Below are positions 1-11,300 of a stretch of DNA of 64,000 nucleotides, piece by piece. The translations under genes and the position numbers were made by a program. How positions within the stretch are numbered: position 1 is the first letter of the stretch; each line of letters starts with the position of its first letter. Below the pieces are notes generated by a model, which ran no database searches, was not told the origin of the DNA, and saw only the letters and a list, made by a program, of their open reading frames with translations. The stretch covers positions 5,269,001 through 5,333,000 of the forward strand of contig CM050656.1 in assembly GCA_027574665.1 (NCBI GenBank), read 5' to 3'. This DNA is from Rhynochetos jubatus (lineage: Eukaryota; Chordata; Aves; Eurypygiformes; Rhynochetidae).

Positions 1-1526
1 ATTACTGCATCCCTTCTCACAGTCTAGAAGAACAGATCACACTGCCATGGAGAAGCTTGTGCATTTATGGCCCCATCCTACCCACCCATGCTGCGTGAAC
101 AGTTCCTATTGATGCACTTGTAGATCTCAACCTTCCGTTGGCATTTTTGGGTTTTACAGGGCAGTTTGCACATTTTCCATTGTAGTTTGGGTTTGGTTTG
201 GGTTTGTTTTTTTTTTTAACTTGAAAAGAAACAATATTCTATAAAAATCTATTAGCTTCACAAATTTTCTATCAAAAAGAAATCTCCTCTACAAAAAGCA
301 TTCTGATTTTCCTGAAATGGAAGGGCTGACATTACTCTGACTGGCACATTTCAACTTTCTCTGTCGTTTGCAACACAATGATATGATTTTAGAGAAGGGA
401 AAAACACTTTCATTAGTGAAAAAATCAGCTTATTTTTGTTTTTGAGATTTTCTTCCCCTTTGGAAAATGTTTTCTTTCCTGTAATTTCAGAACGTGTTTT
501 CTCTAATTTCAGATTTTTTCCATAAATAACAAATCCGATTCCTGCCCTGCTCTATTGCATCCTTTATGCAGGGTCCTCCCAGGAATGGCATGCTTCGAGG
601 ATTAAAGAGATGTAATGTTTGTAGAGAGATAAAGATTAAGCTCGCTCAGTTCTTAGACCTCATGCCGGCTCCAAGCACAAGACTGAATTTCACTTTGTAT
701 GACTTATCACAACTGAAACTGCTCTTCGGTGGAAACCACTATGCAACCATCCATTTGCAGTTGTAAAAGTCAATATATTTAAGCCTGCAGTGCATAACAA
801 TGACCCCTATGGATCCTCCAACGTTTTTCTTGGATCTGTATAAGCCTGTTTTTAATATATTACTCATCTAAATTGTTCCTGGGACTTGATTATTTGCTGG
901 AGTTAAAATATCCAATCTTAAAAGATTTTTAAACATGTGCAGGCTGAATTCCCCACTGCAATAAGCTTCATTTAGCTCAACTAAAACTGCCATGCCATAA
1001 AAAAATGCTTTAAAAAATCTCAAACTAACTGCTCTCCTGGTTGGTGGAAGCTCCCCAGGCAGGATTCCTTAGTGATGATAATCTCTGCTTTTGGCTGGCT
1101 CTGTTTGGTCCCTGGAAGAATAAAATCCAGTTTTCACTGAGCTACATACTGAGGTGAAAACAGAGGGCACAGCCATCCCCTCTCCCCCGCAGTGTCCTTC
1201 CCCACAGTACATGGATACTGGATGTTCCCCAAGGAAAAAAAAAACGTGGCAAGCCAAGTGATCTACAAAACAATATTGATTTATGCTCTGTCTCTGAAAA
1301 GCGTATGAAATCACCCTCGTTTGCATGCACCAGGGCTCGCCGCATTCCTTCCAGTCACCAGGGCCATGGAGAGCCCTCCTCGGGATTCAAAGGGCTGCGC
1401 AGCCAGCCCATCCCAGGGTCCGTCCCTTTGTAGCCATCAACTTCTGGGGCAAAGCCTGCCCAGTTCAAAAGCAGATCAAAGACTGTTGCCTGCTTCGCTT
1501 TCTAAGGCTCTGCTCCTTTTCATGAT
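1..1526. other. No gene seen; AT-rich left flank
   Basis: No supportable gene, RNA or mobile element is visible. Only short open frames occur, with no resemblance to a known protein. Short homopolymers are present (T11 at 207-217 and A10 at 1233-1242). The composition is AT-rich up to about 1000 and more balanced afterwards. This is ordinary intergenic or intronic vertebrate DNA as far as the sequence shows. Confidence 0.7.
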
Positions 1527-1580
1527 GCTGGTGTAAATTAGGGGTGAGTCCACTGAAGGGGATGAAGTTGTAGGAGAAAA
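1527..1580. repeat. Ancient amniote interspersed-repeat relic
   Basis: The stretch beginning GCTGGTGTAAATTAGGGG and continuing with GAGTCCACTGAAGG matches, from memory, a very common old repeat of turtles, crocodilians and birds. In that repeat GGTGTAAATCAGG is followed by a segment like AACTCCACTGAAGTCAATGG. I cannot give the family name with certainty, and the copy is short and diverged. A chance match is possible over this length. Confidence 0.4.
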
Positions 1581-1589
1581 GAACTGGGC

Positions 1590-1650
1590 CAAAAAAACAA
1601 AACAAAACAAAAAAACACCCCAACAAAACCACAAACAACAAAAAACACTG
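1590..1650. repeat. A-rich (CAAAA)n-like low-complexity tract
   Basis: A run of CAAAA, CAAAAAAA, CAACAAAACC and similar words forms an A/C-only stretch of about 60 bases. It is degenerate, with no clean unit. It might be the decayed tail of a retroposed element, but no body of such an element is recognisable next to it. Confidence 0.7.
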
Positions 1651-2324
1651 CACAGGGTTGAGCAGGCAACTTTTCCTTCTCTGTTTCTTCCGCAGAAAAG
1701 GATAACTGGGTCATCTGGAAAAGGACTGCGAAGAGCCCAGCATTTTCCCCCTCCTCTCCTTTTCTTTCTGGAAGGGCAATTGGGCAATCATGCAAACAAC
1801 CGCGTGAAGTTCAGCAAAAGGTGTGGGGGTTTGATTCCTCCTCCTCTGAACAATCTCCCCTCTTTCTCCTTCAGCAATGAATACCAACAGGGGAGTTTCA
1901 GAGGGTTAGGATGGTGTTCACAGGAAGCGCCAAACATTTATTTCTACGACTCAAAGTTCAGCAAATTGTTCACCTTGGTGACTCTGAAGTCTGGGGGGGA
2001 AACACCCTAATTTATGCATCTTTGATTGATTTTTGTGGACATTCAGGATGTCTTTATCTCAGCCATGCAGTCAGATTTCTGTGGTTTTGGCCACAGAGCT
2101 TCCCTGCAGCTTCAACAACTTGATAGCCAGAATGAATAAATCTGATATGTGCATGCTTTTACAGCCCCCCTTGTCTTATTCCCCCAGGGAAAAATATCAT
2201 CTGCCCTATTGTTGACTGCTTGGATTTACCCCCACGATATCCCTCCCATCAACATGTGATTAATCACCCTACTCCAGCAGGCACCTCTCAGGAACTCAAG
2301 ACCTTTTACAAGCCTTAATTAAGC
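1651..2324. other. No gene seen
   Basis: Nothing recognisable beyond short overlapping open frames in several frames. No repeat, RNA gene or splice-flanked exon could be supported. Confidence 0.65.
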
Positions 2325-2435
2325 CTTGCAACATCCCCGTAAAATAGGTTGAAGCTGGGGTTAAATGATTTGCCTGAGGTGACAGAGCAAATCAGAAGCA
2401 GGGATAGAAATAAGAAGGAAAGCTGCTGCTTCTGA
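2325..2435 (+). repeat. MIR/CORE-SINE-like relic
   Basis: The order of words GGTTAAATGATTTGCCTGAG, GTGACAGAGCAAATCAGAAG and CAGGGATAGAAATAAG follows the conserved middle and 3' part of the ancient MIR SINE. That part runs as a GAGGTTAAGTGACTTGCCCAAGG-type box, then CACACAGCAAGTCAGTGG, then CAGAGCCGGGAATAGAACC. The upstream ACATCCCCGTAAAATAGGTT fits the ATCCCCATTTTACAGATG segment that precedes it. MIR and related CORE-SINEs predate amniote radiation, so a heavily diverged copy in a bird is expected. The repeat is in sense orientation on the + strand, and its limits are approximate. Confidence 0.6.
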
Positions 2436-5254
2436 AGCACGTGCATGGCTCCCAGGATCAATCCAAGATACCACTTTATATTTCTTTTTGGAACTAGGGT
2501 GCTGCAGCCACAAAAGCCACAGCAGCCACGCAGTGAGGCTTCCTCAGCTCTCACCCATCGCACAGATTTGCCTCGATCCCTTCAGCCCGGGCTTTCCCTG
2601 CAAGCCCAGCCTCTCCCCTCGCCAGTGGTCCGTCTGCAGTTCCCTAACCTACTACTACAAGGTTTAACTGCCTGTAAACAGGCAGCTGAGCCCTGCCCCA
2701 AGGCTGACTATCTTTCATGAGCAACCTCTTCCCCATTTGACACCCAAATTGAAGTCAGACCCTTGACACTTGGCACATCATCAATCCTGGAGAGCAAGTT
2801 GGGAATCAGAGCCAGGTGCAAGGATGCTGGGGTCCAAGCATCTCTCCCACCACCTCTGCAACCGGAGGGGAAAATCCCATGAAGGACAGTGAATCCAGTG
2901 AAGCCTTCTCGGAGGCAAAAGTAGCAAAGGGAGGAAAAATACATAACCTTTTCTCATGGCCCGGGAGCTCCTGTCACCTTGCCAGGGGTCTTTTTCTGGG
3001 ATCACTGATTTTCTAAACTGAGGAATTAGTCTCATGCAGGTGGCGGTGGTGTGTGTGTCCATGTGCTCACTTCTTCCTCTCCACCGAGTTATGAAACACA
3101 GTGTGGGTTTCTGAGGTTAGATTTGTCGGATTGGTTTTTTTTTTTCTTCTTCCCAAGAAAAATCTTTGCTTTGTTTTTTCTTAATTTGCCCCAGATTTTC
3201 AAGGCAGACTCCAACACTAAACAAACAAACCAGCAACCCAGAATCAGTGTTCTCTCAGCCGGTTTAGTGGTTTCCTCAATGACCCAGCAGCAAAAGCAGA
3301 CTGGCAGAGGTAGGGAGATCTCCCTGTGGTACCCACCTAAGTGGGCTCTGGTGGGAAGGATAAATACTCACAGGTCTGGGAAAACGCCCCTTTTTCTTGG
3401 CGAACATGGTTCCCCTATCATCCTTTCTGCTGCTTGTGCAGCTCCTTCAATGTATTCCTACAGGTCATCCAAGGAGACATTATTCCTAGAGAGTTTCTCC
3501 TCTCCCAGAACCTCACATCTCCTCTCACAACCTTTGGTCAACTTGGCATAATACTGAATAAATAAAACGTAACCAATTCTATGAGGAAATGAGGGTCTGA
3601 GACCCTCATGCGTGCTCTGTCACTTGGAGGGTGGCTAGGCTGGACGCAATTCAGCCATGGGCAGTCCTGACAAAGAGATTAATTATTCATACAGAAAATA
3701 TTACCCACTGCTGTGACCCCCTGAGCACACAAGACCGTTCCAGCCTGATGGCCTGGTCCACCACGTGTCCCCAGAGACAGTCCCTGAAGCACGCCAACTG
3801 ATGGGGACAGAAGGCTCATGGCCCCACATGGCATCCGTGGGGGACACTCTTACGTGCCTGTCCATGTGGGCTACTCCCAGGAACAGCTTGTCTCCAGGTT
3901 TGCTCCGCTCACACCACGGTATAAACATCTGGGCAAGTGGCATACCGCAGCGCTCAGGCATCTTCGCCTCGAGAGGTCCCCTGGGAGCTGCACCAAAAAT
4001 ATTCCTCTTCCTCCTTGACTTCTGCTCCGCAGTTGGATCAGCCATCCCGTCACACACATGCCGTGCACTAGCAGCACACGAATCCCAGCGACTCCAACCG
4101 TCCCCATCCGATGCTCTCGGTTTGGAAGTAGTTAATACACAAGGTGCCAGGAAATGATGCTACAAATGCGCTGCATGGTTCCTCCGTTGAACATGCCATG
4201 GCTCTCACACGGCTTTTTCAATGTGGTTCTTCAGATCAGCCCTTGCCCTTAACACTACACGGGCTTTTTTTTCCTGCACCTATTGCAACATCCCAAGTAG
4301 AGCCACAGGCAACGGGTGGGTTGCTCCCCCATCCTCTCGCAAGTCCAGCGTTTCCCAGCTCCCTCAGTCCTGTGGCAGGTTTTGCAACATATGGTTATTT
4401 TGAAACCCCCAAGATAAATTTCCAGGCCCGTGTTTACAGCAAAAGAGTCGAAAACACGGATCTTAAACCCCGGAAGACAAATAGACACAACTCTAATTGC
4501 AATGTTATTCTAATCCCAACAATTTTAAGCAAGTACTTGGGTTCTCTATGGGATTGTGCTTATTTTCCTGCCTTTTGGAAACACTTCCAGAAATACAAAT
4601 AGTCTCAACAGTTGGAGATGAAAATGGGAAACCAAAAAGTGCGCAGAAAATGCTAATTAAAATGTAAGCAAACTGCTGAAATCCTAGCATTTTCCCTGGA
4701 CGCTCCCTGTCCTGCTTGGCTGCTCCAAACTCGCCTCTCCATGCTGCAATGGGAGCCGGGCAGGCAGCATCCTAGGGCTGAGATTTTGGGAATAGACTAT
4801 CCCTGTTTCAAACACCCAAAGGTGCAGGTCAGAAAGTCCCTCCAGCGTGGACCTGGGATACAGCCACAGGCTGTAAGGACCACGCCTCTTCCTCAGTCAG
4901 CGTCGGTACCATTGCTGCTATTAACTAAAACAGCACTTGCTCCACAAAAAGCAGCCAGGAAAGAGTTAATCCCAATTAGTTCAAATCAGCAGATATCATT
5001 CTTTATATTTTGGCAGTTCTCGTTTTGAAGGAAAAAATATGTTTGTGTTCTTGGAGTTAGTCTGAACAATAAAATCAGATGCCAATTTTCTGGTCTAAAT
5101 TAGGTGAAAGACCAGACTTTTTATCATATGTGTGTGTCTGTGTGCGCTGTTCTGTTACGTGTTTATTCTACTCCTCTGTGTATTTACCACCGAAATCAGA
5201 GGCGGCCCAGAGCATGCCGCAGCGTGGCAGAGAAACACGACAGCCCGTTTCACT
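2436..5254. other. No gene seen
   Basis: About 2.8 kb with overlapping short open frames in all frames and no recognisable protein (the longest are a 166-codon frame from 3051 and a 152-codon frame from 4144). A T-rich stretch near 3135-3146 is the only low-complexity feature. There is no clear CNE-like block. Confidence 0.65.
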
Positions 5255-5335
5255 TACCAAGGTTGGGAATTGAACCTGGCACCAGGAAAACGCGAGACGC
5301 TATCAATCGCAAAAGGAGATATTGCCAAAAGATAA
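5255..5335. repeat. Possible tRNA-like or CORE-SINE relic
   Basis: GGTTGGGAATTGAACCTGGC followed by AGACGCTATCAATCGC resembles two things. One is the 3' part of a MIR/CORE-SINE (GGGAATTGAACCCAGG followed by a GCTCTAACCAC-like box). The other is the reverse complement of a tRNA T-arm with a downstream anticodon region. Read on the - strand as a tRNA, the T-stem does not pair (CCAGG against CCCAA), so it is not a functional tRNA. A decayed SINE tail is the better reading, but a chance match is possible. Confidence 0.3.
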
Positions 5336-5519
5336 ACATAATAAAGTCAGTCGTTGTCAGCATATCAAGTGAAAGCCTTTCCAGGGTGTATGAATAAGGG
5401 GTTTAAACTTTTGCACTGGCTGAAGTGTTTTCATGTCCAATTTCAGTGTGCGCTGAAAAACATCCAAACCCTGGGCTTCAAAGAGGCTGAAAGCAAAAGG
5501 ATTAATGAGTGGTAAAATG

Positions 5520-6030
5520 CCACGGGGAAAAAAAACAAGGCTGGCACATCTTCCGTGGGCCATGATCCATTGCGAGCACGTAGCCGAGGTGCAGGCAGCA
5601 TTGCCCCAGTCAAAGGGGAGGGGAAGGAAAATGCAAGTAAAATAAGCACGCTTTCCGCTCCGCACACTGTTCCCATCTGCTGAGATCAGCCACAGGTGCC
5701 CAACCAGGGGAGAGCGATGCCGTGTTACCGCCTCTCTGCCGGGCAGGTCTCGGACACGGCAGGCACCGGCCGGCACGCAGCGTGCCTGGTGACACAGGGC
5801 ACATCCCCACCTCCCTGGTCCACCTGGGAAGGCTCCAGTACCTTCCTTTCCATGCAAGTGAGCTTTCCACGATCTTGTTTTCATCATTCATTTTCTTCAG
5901 ATGTCACTAATTTTCGGGACAGGCGAGAGGATGCCAGACTCGCATTCAGCACAGACGCCGGCACGCAACGGAGAAACTATTCCTGCAGCAGAGGAGAAGA
6001 TACAATACAACTCAGCCAAAACGCGCTTGA
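5520..6030. promoter_or_regulatory. CpG-enriched patch (weak CpG-island candidate)
   Basis: By eye there are nearly thirty CpG dinucleotides in about 500 bases. The densest part, 5713-5783, has about ten in 70 bases. The flanks are much poorer in CpG. In vertebrate DNA this suggests either a hypomethylated regulatory region or a recently GC-converted patch. No recognisable exon, TATA box or conserved open frame accompanies it. A 176-codon open frame crosses it on the - strand (5357-5887), but several frames are open together here and the product is unlike any protein I know. Confidence 0.35.
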
Positions 6031-6228
6031 TTAATCAGCTGGCGGCAGCTCTGCTCACAGCACAACGCACCCCATCCAAAAAACCCCCAAAGCCCTGTCC
6101 TCTGGTCATCGGTGGAGGTGCACAGTTATGGGGAGGGCTCGCTCGCATCTGTTTTCTGCTCACTTAAATAGGAGAGCACCTTGGGCATTCAGTCTCTGAC
6201 ACCCCATTTACCTCCTTTCAGCTGTTTT

Positions 6229-6247
6229 CACAACACTAGAGGGAGAC
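6229..6247 (+). promoter_or_regulatory. CTCF-like motif
   Basis: ACACTAGAGGGAGA matches the CTCF core consensus CCASYAGRKGGCRS at 11 of 14 positions by hand. The match is moderate, and isolated motifs of this quality occur by chance. It lies just outside the AT-rich enhancer-like block that starts near 6560. Confidence 0.3.
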
Positions 6248-6249
6248 AG

Positions 6250-6559
6250 GACTCATATAAGGTTTTGCAATTGGAAAACAGTATTTATCAGTGACAGAAA
6301 ACATCCAGAAGTGGTCCCAGAGCCCAGTGCACCCAGGAAAAAGTAGGTACCACCTCCACACATGGCCAGTAGTCCCTTGGGAAAAGGAGATTCAAGAGTA
6401 TTTTGGGTATTTCACTCAAGAAATGCACATAAAGGACAAAATTTGAGCACAGGCTTTAAATTTAAGCACACACTTAAGAGCTTTCTGGCACAAGGGCTCA
6501 AACGAGGATTAAGAGCCACACACCATATTACTTTTAATTGAGCTACTGTCTTCCCATAT
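6250..6559. other. No gene seen
   Basis: No coding, RNA or repeat signal. This stretch forms the transition into the AT-rich block that follows. Confidence 0.6.
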
Positions 6560-7080
6560 GCTTTTCCCTGGGGAGATCAGCGGCTGGCTTACGAGTTCAA
6601 GTAACAACATCAGTTAAACGAGTATTCGAACAATTGTGGTTGGCAGTTCTCTGAAGAATACGGATGTTATAAAGTGTCAGAAAATGTCGTATCATCAATT
6701 TTCTGGTTTCCTGCACTCATTGCTTTTGATCTCCACTAGAAGATTTATTGAATGGTTTTCATTTTTACATTAACCTAATCCAAATTACACCGACTGAGAG
6801 CTGGGGGGTTATTTTTATAATTTTTTTTTTTTTTTAAGATACAAAGAGATTTTTAAAGCTGAGGCTTTTGATTCCTTCCATTTTTTATTGTTCGAAGCAG
6901 AGGGCTGCTTTGGCAGGTTTATGAGATAGGGTCTGTTTAGCTGACAGACATGCCTGACAGATTGCTTGCTCTTGTTTTATTTTTGGAGCCATTGCTGTGT
7001 TATCTGCATTTGAAAAACAATCTACTTTGATTAACATTTAAATCAAATATATGGAAATATCAGCCTTGCTTCCAGTCAAA
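6560..7080. promoter_or_regulatory. Candidate conserved non-coding element (AT-rich)
   Basis: This stretch has the texture of a vertebrate CNE: low CpG, A/T-rich, few repeats, and no long open frame in any direction. Many developmental transcription-factor-like words are present. They include TTTTGATT and CTTTGATTAA (TCF/LEF), TTTTTATTG (homeobox-like), AGATTTATTG, and the TGACAG words in AGCTGACAGACATGCC and CCTGACAGATTG (TALE/MEIS-like TGACAG). A 15-base T run (6821-6835) interrupts it. Conservation cannot be tested from one sequence, so this is an inference from composition and motifs. Confidence 0.3.
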
Positions 7081-8228
7081 CCTTAAGCATACCCTCTTGA
7101 GCACCTCTTCCTCACTGTGCTGAAATGCGACGCAGAAGAAAGTGATTCCTTTCCCTTCAGCAATGCCCACACTCAATCAACAGATCTCACAAACGTGGAA
7201 TAGTTCCTCCCCATGAGCCACGCAATGCCTTGACAGGTGAATAAGGACACTTCTTGTACCGCCTGGCTAACCTAAGCTTGCTATTGATGACTGTGAAACT
7301 AAAATATTCCTTAAAAAATAAAGTTACAGCAGCCAGGACATTTGACTCAGATGATTTCCTACAGCAGTGAATTTTCAAGTGACCACAGTGTACACAAACC
7401 ATCATTTCCTTTCATTTGTCCTGGGTATTTAATCATTTGTAACCTTTGAGCTCTGCCTAGAGATCATATTCCAGGAATTTGTTGTTGTTCAACAAGAATA
7501 TTTTTCACCAACCTGTGCCACGCCGTAAGTTTTGGGTGAGTCAGAAGGAGAAATAAAACAGAACTTTTAGGGCCAACACCTCTGTGCAAGACAGTTTGCA
7601 AGTCGGTTTCCAGTTTTAAATGATACCATTTGCCATCCACTGAGGTCTTAAAATCCTATTTTATTCTCTGTAAAAGAAGGAAAGAAATGGGTCTTTCATT
7701 TAAACAACATGTAGCTACCATTTTTCTCTACTGATCACCTTTTGTATCACGATTTTTAGTGCAGGTTAGAAATCAATAACACTTCACGACAAGCCCACAC
7801 AAGAAATAGCCTTAAGTGGAGATTAACAGCCCAATTTTGCCTTGAAGGAATGTTTTGTTAGCAACTTCACTCAGCCCAGGAGGGGCAATGACCCCGGGTG
7901 CAGGCAGCCCACCCCTCACCTGCTGAGCCACCCCAAGCCAAGCACATCCCTCCACACCCACTTCCCACTGTATAAGGTGGAGATGCAACGCATCGAGAGC
8001 TTCAGTGGCAGCTGGGGGTGGGGAAAGAAAAGCCCCTTTTCCTCCACTGCTCTTTGCTGTTAGACAGCCCGAATGTGTTGACTTGACGACCCAAGTTCAT
8101 CCCTGCAAAGTCCATCTGTGACCGTACAGATGAGCTTGGCCTTGCTGATGCTTCTCAAAATAGCCTCCAGCCCCAAAATAGCCCTGCGCGCACACAGCAC
8201 CACTTCCTGAGTGTGAATCGCAGGGACG
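7081..8228. other. No gene seen
   Basis: No recognisable gene or repeat. Mostly AT-rich until about 7830, then more GC-rich. Only short unrelated open frames. Confidence 0.65.
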
Positions 8229-8306
8229 GGACGGGCGGGCAGGGAAATCTGTGGCAGCTCGTGACCAAACATCATATTTGAGGACCGTCCAATTTTCTAT
8301 AAATAA
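8229..8306 (+). promoter_or_regulatory. Promoter-like GC box, CCAAT and TATA arrangement
   Basis: A GC box (GGGCGG at 8233-8238, in the run ACGGGACGGGCGGGCAGGG) is followed by CCAAT at 8289-8293 and TATAAATA at 8298-8305. This is the order of a classic RNA polymerase II core promoter on the + strand, with an expected start near 8328-8335. The spacing between CCAAT and TATA (a few bases) is much shorter than usual, which weakens the case. No convincing first exon or open frame follows. It could be a chance cluster. Confidence 0.25.
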
Positions 8307-11300
8307 GGCAAAACAAGGCAGAGCATTCCTCCTCTCCTTCTCTGCGTTCTTGTTTTCCCTTCCCCTATCTCAGCTGAATTTTCCTACCAGCTTCCTGAAA
8401 ACACTTCCCGATTTCACACCATAAACATCCTCCACTTTTATTCAGCCAACACTTCCTACGCGGCGAGACCTTCCGCCCGCTCCTCCAGAGCTGCTTCTAT
8501 GCTTCCCCTATCTTTGATATCTCAACAATAAATGAAAAACAATCTTTCCTGTGCTTGGTACTGGCATGATTTCGGCACTTTTTTTCCTCCCCTCCCACTG
8601 TGCAGTGAGTGCAGGCCTGGGTTAGCCAACAGCCTGCTTTGCAAGAGGTAGCAACGGAGGTGGAAGGACTCATTGTTCCCAAATCAAGGGCAGGAGGAGC
8701 ATCACACTCAGAGGGAACTGACACGGTGCTCAGGGTTGATCCTGACCCGCAGGGATCCCTCCAGACCCACATCAGTGGAGGCACATGGGGAACGGGACTG
8801 TCCCTCCAAGCAAACAGAAGGTCACGGCCGTCCTGGTCTCCATGAGGAGCGCTCCCTCCGAGCTGCACGCCGCTGTCCTCAGATCACCCCCTCCTCCTCT
8901 GCTGGGGAATTCCCAGAGCTCAAGCCAAGGCCAACTGAAGGCGGGAGATGTTTGTGTTGAAGTCAACAGCCTTGGACAAGGCTTCCTAGAAGAAGAGTTT
9001 CCTGGAAAGCCAGCACTGATGGACAGAGATGCTTCTTCAGGAGACTTGCTGCTGCCAGCCAGACAAGGTGCAACCTCCGTGATGTCTCCTCCCCCTGCAG
9101 AGACCTTTAGCCACCACTGGAGACCAGCCATGCCTTACCACATTATTGCCCTTTTTCAACTTCTTAATTTGCCACTCAGTAACACACAAACTCTCCAGAA
9201 CTCCAACCACGTACACTTCTTGGAGCCATGCGCGTGCCCAGCCCTAGCAAGGAAGGGGAAGGGCATGCCCTCCATGGCAGTCGGCTCATGAACACCCCGG
9301 ACCCATTATTTTGGGCTGATAAGCACTGACTGAAGCTGAAAGAGCAGTGTTCAGCCATGCTGGAAGTCACTCTCACGCCAGGGCAAAGGCGGTACGTAAA
9401 GGTCTAGTTAGTGACTCAGCATTTGGGTGCCTGAGATTTGGTGGCCTGGTAGTAGGATCTGCAGCACGCAGAAAGGGCCTGGTTTTTGGAAACAGCATCC
9501 CATCTGAAGGCTGACACGCTCCAAACAATTCAGCTCTGATTTAAGGAGAGGCCGTGTAACCTCAGCTTCTGCAAGTCTTTGCGGAGGCATTTGGCTAGTG
9601 CGCTTCAGCAGCAGCTTTGGGAAGATCTTCTGACACATGAGAAAGGAAAAGAATTTTCCAGGAAAACTAGGTTGAGGAGCAGTAATGAATATTTATGGAC
9701 ACCCTGTAAAAGGGCCATCTTAATTCACCACAATTGTATCGGAGCCACCGATGGACAAATGCCCTGCTTCTGATGTAAATCTGAGAAAGCGAGGATTAGT
9801 TTGAGAACTATTATATTTTGTTTCAGCCACGTTTTATTAGTATCAGATGCAGCCAGGGATATACTAGCCTACCCCTGAGTGGCCAAAGATAACACACAAA
9901 GCTTTGTTAGAAAGGACGACTATGGAAGATGAGGGAGCGATGGGGAGGATACACAGCTTTGTGCATTTAACCAGCAGCAGCCATGCACAAAATACCTGTC
10001 CCGTTACCCAGCACCCACAGTCTCTCCCCTCAAGCAGCTGTATTTTTTTCCACCCTGCAATTCATGAGTGATTCTCATCATTAGATACCGTTTGACTGCA
10101 TGTGGCGTTGTTTCTTTTAACAAACTTTGGGTAGAAGCTGAGAGCATCCTTTGCTTCTTGGCCATTTTTGATTTTAAAACAGGGAGGCAGCAGCTTCTCT
10201 CCTTGTGCATATAATGTAGGAAAACTGGCAAGGGAAGCCCAACTGCTTTGGTTGCAGCAGCTCTTCATTTATTATTACAGATAAAGCACACTGTTGAGAA
10301 GAGTTTAAAGCCATGAGAGGCCCAGGATGCAGGAAAAAAATACTGGCCATTTCATTTGTGTTTTACCCTGTTGCTTTTTTCTTAAAGGGAAAGGACAGGA
10401 AATTACCTTCTCACAGTATTCCATTTGGGCAGGATTTTCATTCACCTTACATCACTATGAAAAACTGTTCATTGAACGGAAAAAGAAACAGCCAAGTGGC
10501 AGGTTTCATAATTCTAATATTTCTGTAGCATTAGAGCGTGATAAAGGAAAGTTGTCCGTGTTTAATATTTATGAGATAACAGCTACAGAGACATTTTTGT
10601 GATGCTTTGGGAGGCAGGACACCTGTCTGCTCCAGGTCCCATCATGTAATTTGAGTGCACACTGCTTAAGGCTGCCAAGCAAAGAGCATTGCTTGGTAGA
10701 GACATAGCTGGGTGCAGGTGACTCGTCCTGATTTCTGCCTCATATTTGGAGCTGAGGAAGGCTGAGCTGATTGACTCCACCCTACACAGGGGAACCATGC
10801 CCCTAGCAGCAGGGAAAACCAAGACAACAAATAGCATTTGTTTGTCCTGCCATGATGCTGCAATTTAACTGCCAACTATCCAGTCACACAGAAAGGATTT
10901 AATAGGATTTATCTACTGTAATACTTTCTGTATTGATAATATTGTCCTATGCATAGGTTTGTGTGCAGGTATAGACGTTGCCTATATGCTCACACATATA
11001 TTTTGCACATATATAGGCACAGAGAGATATGCAGACGCAATGCATTAAGGAAAAAGATCCAAAGGTGAACATCATGCAGCTGCAAGCCTCAAACTCAGAA
11101 GCATGACAAGAGCACACAGCCAAGGGAGGTCCTGTCCCGATGCTGCCCGCAAGCAAGCCCAGCCAGAAGCACAGACCAACCCAGCTGGACAGGGAGTGCA
11201 AGGCAAAGGGGAGCACAAACCGCCTGAACCTCGTTCAGCTCACATCACCTCCACCACTTTTACACCTGTATCACCTGAGCAAAGATGTGTAAGGAGGATC

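Noticed and set aside
5262-5330. tRNA gene on the - strand
   Set aside because: A T-arm-like word is present but the stems do not pair, and the acceptor and D arms cannot be found.
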